From contig JBDSLU010000303.1 in NCBI GenBank assembly GCA_039916225.1, positions 1 through 6,656 on the forward strand: a stretch of DNA of 6,656 bases, written 5' to 3'. A program made the translations under genes and the position numbers. The notes beneath the pieces are model-generated. The model saw nothing but the letters and a program-made list of their open reading frames with translations. It was not told the DNA's origin and did not search any database. The DNA is from JBDSLU01 sp039916225 (GTDB lineage Bacteria; Acidobacteriota; Vicinamibacteria; Vicinamibacterales; Vicinamibacteraceae). Positions 4,234 to 6,656 of this stretch are shown in pieces (position 1 is the stretch's first letter; every line of letters begins with the position of its first letter).

Positions 4234-5985
4234 ATGTCCACCCTCATCGAGCATCCGACGCGCATCCTCTTCTTCACGGGGAAGGGCGGCGTCGGAAAGA
4301 CCTCGGCAGCGTGTGCGACCGCCATTGGGTTGGCGGACGCCGGCAAGCGCGTGCTGCTCGTCAGCACAGACCCGGCGTCGAATCTCGATGAGGTACTTGG
4401 CGTGGCGCTTGCGGGAGCTCCACGAGCCGTGCCTGGCGTCCCCGGACTGTCCGCGCTGAACATCGATCCGGAGCTCGCGGCACAGGCCTACCGCGAGCGC
4501 GTCGTCGGCCCGTACCGCGGGGTGCTCCCCGCCGCGGCAGTGGCCAGCATCGAAGAGCAATTGTCAGGCGCCTGCACGGTCGAGATCGCGGCGTTCGATG
4601 AGTTCTCGACACTGCTCGGCGATGCGGACGCCACGCGAGCGTTCGACCACGTGGTGTTCGACACGGCGCCAACGGGCCACACGTTACGCCTCCTCGAGTT
4701 GCCAGCCGCATGGTCCACGTTCATCGAGACCAACATGGGCGGGACGTCGTGCCTTGGGCCACTCTCCGGCCTCAAGGCGCAACAGTCGCTATATGCCGCC
4801 TCGAACGCGGCGTTACGCGATGCCACGCAGACGACCCTTGTCCTGGTTGCCCGTCCGGACGGTCCATCGCTCGCGGAGGCGGAGCGCACCCGCCGCGAAC
4901 TCCACGACATCGGTATGCGAAACGTCCGACTGATTCTCAATGGCGTCTTCCACGCACTGGACAGGCGCGACGCCATCGCCGTGGCCCTCGACGCTCGCGG
5001 ACGCGCCTCTCTCGACCAGATGCCCCCAGGGCTACGTCCGCTGCCTCGCCTCGATGTGCCGCTGCTGCCGTTCGGCCTGGTCGGTGTCGCGTCGCTGCGG
5101 CGGATGGGAGCGGACGGCGCCGGCAACGGTGAGCGCATCGACGCCGTCGCGGAACCCCCGTACCGCGGGGAGAGCCTGGATGCCCTGGTCCAGCAGATTG
5201 CGGCGCGCGGCAAGGGCGTAGTGATGACCATGGGCAAGGGCGGTGTCGGCAAGACGACGCTCGCGGTGCGCATCGCCACCCAGCTCGCGCAGGACGGCTG
5301 CAAGGTGCTGCTCACGACGACCGATCCGGCGGCGCACGTCGATGCCGCCGCGCGGGACCGGCCCGCGACGCTCCGCGTAACCCGTATCGACCCGGCCGTC
5401 GAAACGCGCCGCTATGCGGAGGAGGTGCTCGCCACGGCTGGGCACGGGCTCGACACGCAGGGCCGGGCGTTGCTCGAAGAGGACTTGCGATCGCCCTGCA
5501 CCGAAGAGATCGCGGTCTTCCGCGCGTTCGCGGACACCGTCGCGCACGGTGAGGATCAGTTCGTGGTCATCGACACGGCGCCGACCGGCCACACGCTGCT
5601 CCTGGTGGACGCGGCCGAAGCGTATCACCGCGAAGTGCTGCGCAAGCCCAGCGGGAGCTCCGAGGCCGTCCGGCAGTTGCTGCCACGCCTGCGGGACCCA
5701 CTGTTCACCATGGTGCTGCTCGTCACGCTGCCGGAGGCCACCCCGATTCACGAGGCCATGCAGCTGGAGCGCGACCTCGCGCGCGCCGAGATCACGCCGT
5801 TCGCATGGGTCGTCAACCAGAGCCTGACGCCGCTCGACGTCACCGACCCCGTCCTGCGGGCGCGCCGGAGCCACGAGGCCGTTCATCTGCGCGAGCTGGC
5901 GAGCCACGCCCGGCGCACGGCGCTGGAACCGTGGCACGCCGACGTCATGGCCGTTGCCCCCACGCACGCGCGAGGTGTCGCGTGA
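4234..5985 (+). CDS. arsA: ArsA, arsenite-stimulated efflux ATPase
   Basis: ArsA is the cytoplasmic, membrane-associated ATPase that drives the arsenite permease (ArsB or Acr3) to export As(III)/Sb(III). Starting at the ATG at 4234 the protein has 583 residues, the same as the R773 enzyme; the ATG at 4231 would add one Met but is too close to the ribosome binding site. It has two homologous halves, A1 and A2, each with a deviant Walker A GKGGVGKT (16-23 and 334-341), a STDPASN or TTDPAAH switch, and the ArsA signature DTAPTGH (143-149 and 447-453). The allosteric metalloid site is complete: Cys114 in LSGACTVEIAAFDEF, Cys173 in NMGGTSCLGPLSG and Cys422 in EEDLRSPCTEEIAVF, equivalent to Cys113, Cys172 and Cys422 of R773. 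This suggests a working enzyme. The upstream arsD supplies the metalloid. No permease gene follows before the convergent dehydrogenase, so the partner permease must be encoded elsewhere. Confidence 0.97.
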   Translation: MSTLIEHPTRILFFTGKGGVGKTSAACATAIGLADAGKRVLLVSTDPASNLDEVLGVALAGAPRAVPGVPGLSALNIDPELAAQAYRERVVGPYRGVLPAAAVASIEEQLSGACTVEIAAFDEFSTLLGDADATRAFDHVVFDTAPTGHTLRLLELPAAWSTFIETNMGGTSCLGPLSGLKAQQSLYAASNAALRDATQTTLVLVARPDGPSLAEAERTRRELHDIGMRNVRLILNGVFHALDRRDAIAVALDARGRASLDQMPPGLRPLPRLDVPLLPFGLVGVASLRRMGADGAGNGERIDAVAEPPYRGESLDALVQQIAARGKGVVMTMGKGGVGKTTLAVRIATQLAQDGCKVLLTTTDPAAHVDAAARDRPATLRVTRIDPAVETRRYAEEVLATAGHGLDTQGRALLEEDLRSPCTEEIAVFRAFADTVAHGEDQFVVIDTAPTGHTLLLVDAAEAYHREVLRKPSGSSEAVRQLLPRLRDPLFTMVLLVTLPEATPIHEAMQLERDLARAEITPFAWVVNQSLTPLDVTDPVLRARRSHEAVHLRELASHARRTALEPWHADVMAVAPTHARGVA

Positions 5986-6069
5986 CCCATATCGCCGGTC
6001 CGACAAGGATGGTTCGATGATCGCGTCGTTGGGCGTCTGAAGGCATTCGATGACGCATGCGCACGAGGG

Positions 6070-6656
6070 TCAGGCGTCTCGCTGGTTCTTCAGGATCACC
6101 TTGAGCGCACCCTCCTTCGCCGCATTCCCGAACGTGTCGTACGCCTTCATCACATCGTCAAGGGCGAAGCGGTGCGTCACGAGCCTGCCGGGCTGCAACC
6201 TGCCCGAGCCGACCACCTTCAGCAGCATCGGCGTCGTCACGGTATCGACGAGTCTCGTGGTCAACGTGATGTTGCGATCCCAGAGCTTCTCGAGGTGCAG
6301 TTCCACCGGTTTGCCGTGGACACCCACGTTGGCCAGGCGCCCGCCTGGCGCGAGGATGGCCTGGCAGATGTCGAACGTCGCGGGCACGCCAACCGCCTCG
6401 ACCGCCACGTCCACGCCCTCGCCGCCGGTCAACTCCAGCACGCGCTCGACCGCCGTGCCGTCGGCGCTGTTGATCAGGGTCGTCGCGCCGAAGTCTTTCG
6501 CCACCCGGAGCCGGTTGTCGTCGAGATCGATCATCATGACGGCCGCTGGCGAATAGAACTGCGCCGTCAACAGGACGGCCAGACCGATCGGGCCGGCACC
6601 CACGATGGCGACGGTGTCCCCAGGCTTCACCTGACCGTTCAGCACACCGCACTCGA
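6070..6656 (-). CDS. Zinc-type medium-chain alcohol dehydrogenase, C-terminal part (gene cut by window edge)
   Basis: About 195 C-terminal residues of a roughly 345-350 residue enzyme are visible; the 5' end lies beyond the window, since the frame stays open to the last base (ECGVLNGQVKPGDTVAIVG). The NAD(P)-binding Rossmann fold is clear: VAIVGAGPIGLAVLL is the glycine-rich loop, and MMIDLDDNRLRVAKDFGA ends the second strand with an acidic residue, which favours NAD over NADP. Further landmarks are GGEGVDVAVEAVG, APGGRLANVGVHG and the C-terminal LVTHRFALDDVMKAYDTF. The catalytic domain with most zinc ligands is outside the window, so substrate (primary, secondary or polyol alcohols) cannot be told. 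It is convergent with arsA, with 84 bp between the stop codons, and has no evident link to arsenic. The GTG at 6643-6645 is an internal codon, not the start. Confidence 0.9.
   Translation of the reverse strand, partial: ECGVLNGQVKPGDTVAIVGAGPIGLAVLLTAQFYSPAAVMMIDLDDNRLRVAKDFGATTLINSADGTAVERVLELTGGEGVDVAVEAVGVPATFDICQAILAPGGRLANVGVHGKPVELHLEKLWDRNITLTTRLVDTVTTPMLLKVVGSGRLQPGRLVTHRFALDDVMKAYDTFGNAAKEGALKVILKNQRDA

Noticed and set aside
3630..4463. Minus-strand open frame of 277 codons across the cytochrome, arsD and arsA
   Set aside because: It is antisense to three well-supported genes and crosses their boundaries; its Ser/Arg/Ala-rich composition is typical of an antisense shadow in GC-rich DNA.
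5032..6006. Minus-strand open frame of 324 codons opposite arsA
   Set aside because: It is antisense to the second half of arsA, whose motifs are unmistakable; the frame is Arg/Gly/Val-rich with no motif.
5982..6020. 12-codon GTG-start frame overlapping the arsA stop (GTGA)
   Set aside because: Too short, no ribosome binding site and no sign of function; a chance overlap is more likely.
5986..6069. Terminator between arsA and the convergent dehydrogenase
   Set aside because: Only a weak GCGTC/GACGC pair with a loop of about 14 bases is visible and there is no T-run, so I do not call a terminator.

Overview
The window is GC-rich (roughly two thirds G+C) DNA from a bacterium. A secreted c-type cytochrome and the tail of a MacB/FtsX-type permease, of the kind that is abundant in Acidobacteriota, suggest a soil or sediment Gram-negative, perhaps Acidobacteriota. 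That placement is inference; no marker gene is present.

Layout. Positions 1-843 hold no intact gene, only two recognisable minus-strand remnants: a frameshifted surface-protein piece (102-516) and the C-terminal tail of an ABC transporter permease (659-805). Positions 844-1568 carry a compact type II toxin-antitoxin pair, a Phd/YefM-like antitoxin overlapping a PIN-domain (VapC-like) toxin by 4 bases. Five bases after the toxin stop begins an insertion sequence of about 1.07 kb (1574-2643). It is bounded by 14-bp inverted repeats matching at 13 positions and carries a minus-strand DDE transposase. The transposase appears to have lost about 40 residues in frame, including the first catalytic Asp, so this copy is probably unable to move by itself. 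Positions 2644-3053 are open on both strands but contain no gene I can defend.

The functional core is 3054-5985 on the plus strand. It encodes an exported diheme c-type cytochrome built as two cytochrome c'/c556-like halves, then arsD (arsenite metallochaperone) and arsA (arsenite-stimulated ATPase). arsD and arsA are 9 bases apart, each with an AAGGA ribosome binding site, and keep every cysteine known to bind As(III) in the E. coli plasmid R773 proteins. ArsD should hand As(III) to ArsA, which powers an ArsB or Acr3 efflux permease; neither that permease nor an ArsR repressor is in the window. Convergent with arsA is the C-terminal part of a zinc-type medium-chain alcohol dehydrogenase (6070 to the window edge).

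The whole reads as an accessory region: decayed genes, a toxin-antitoxin pair, an insertion sequence and arsenic resistance. The most unusual association is the tandem cytochrome placed directly ahead of arsDA.
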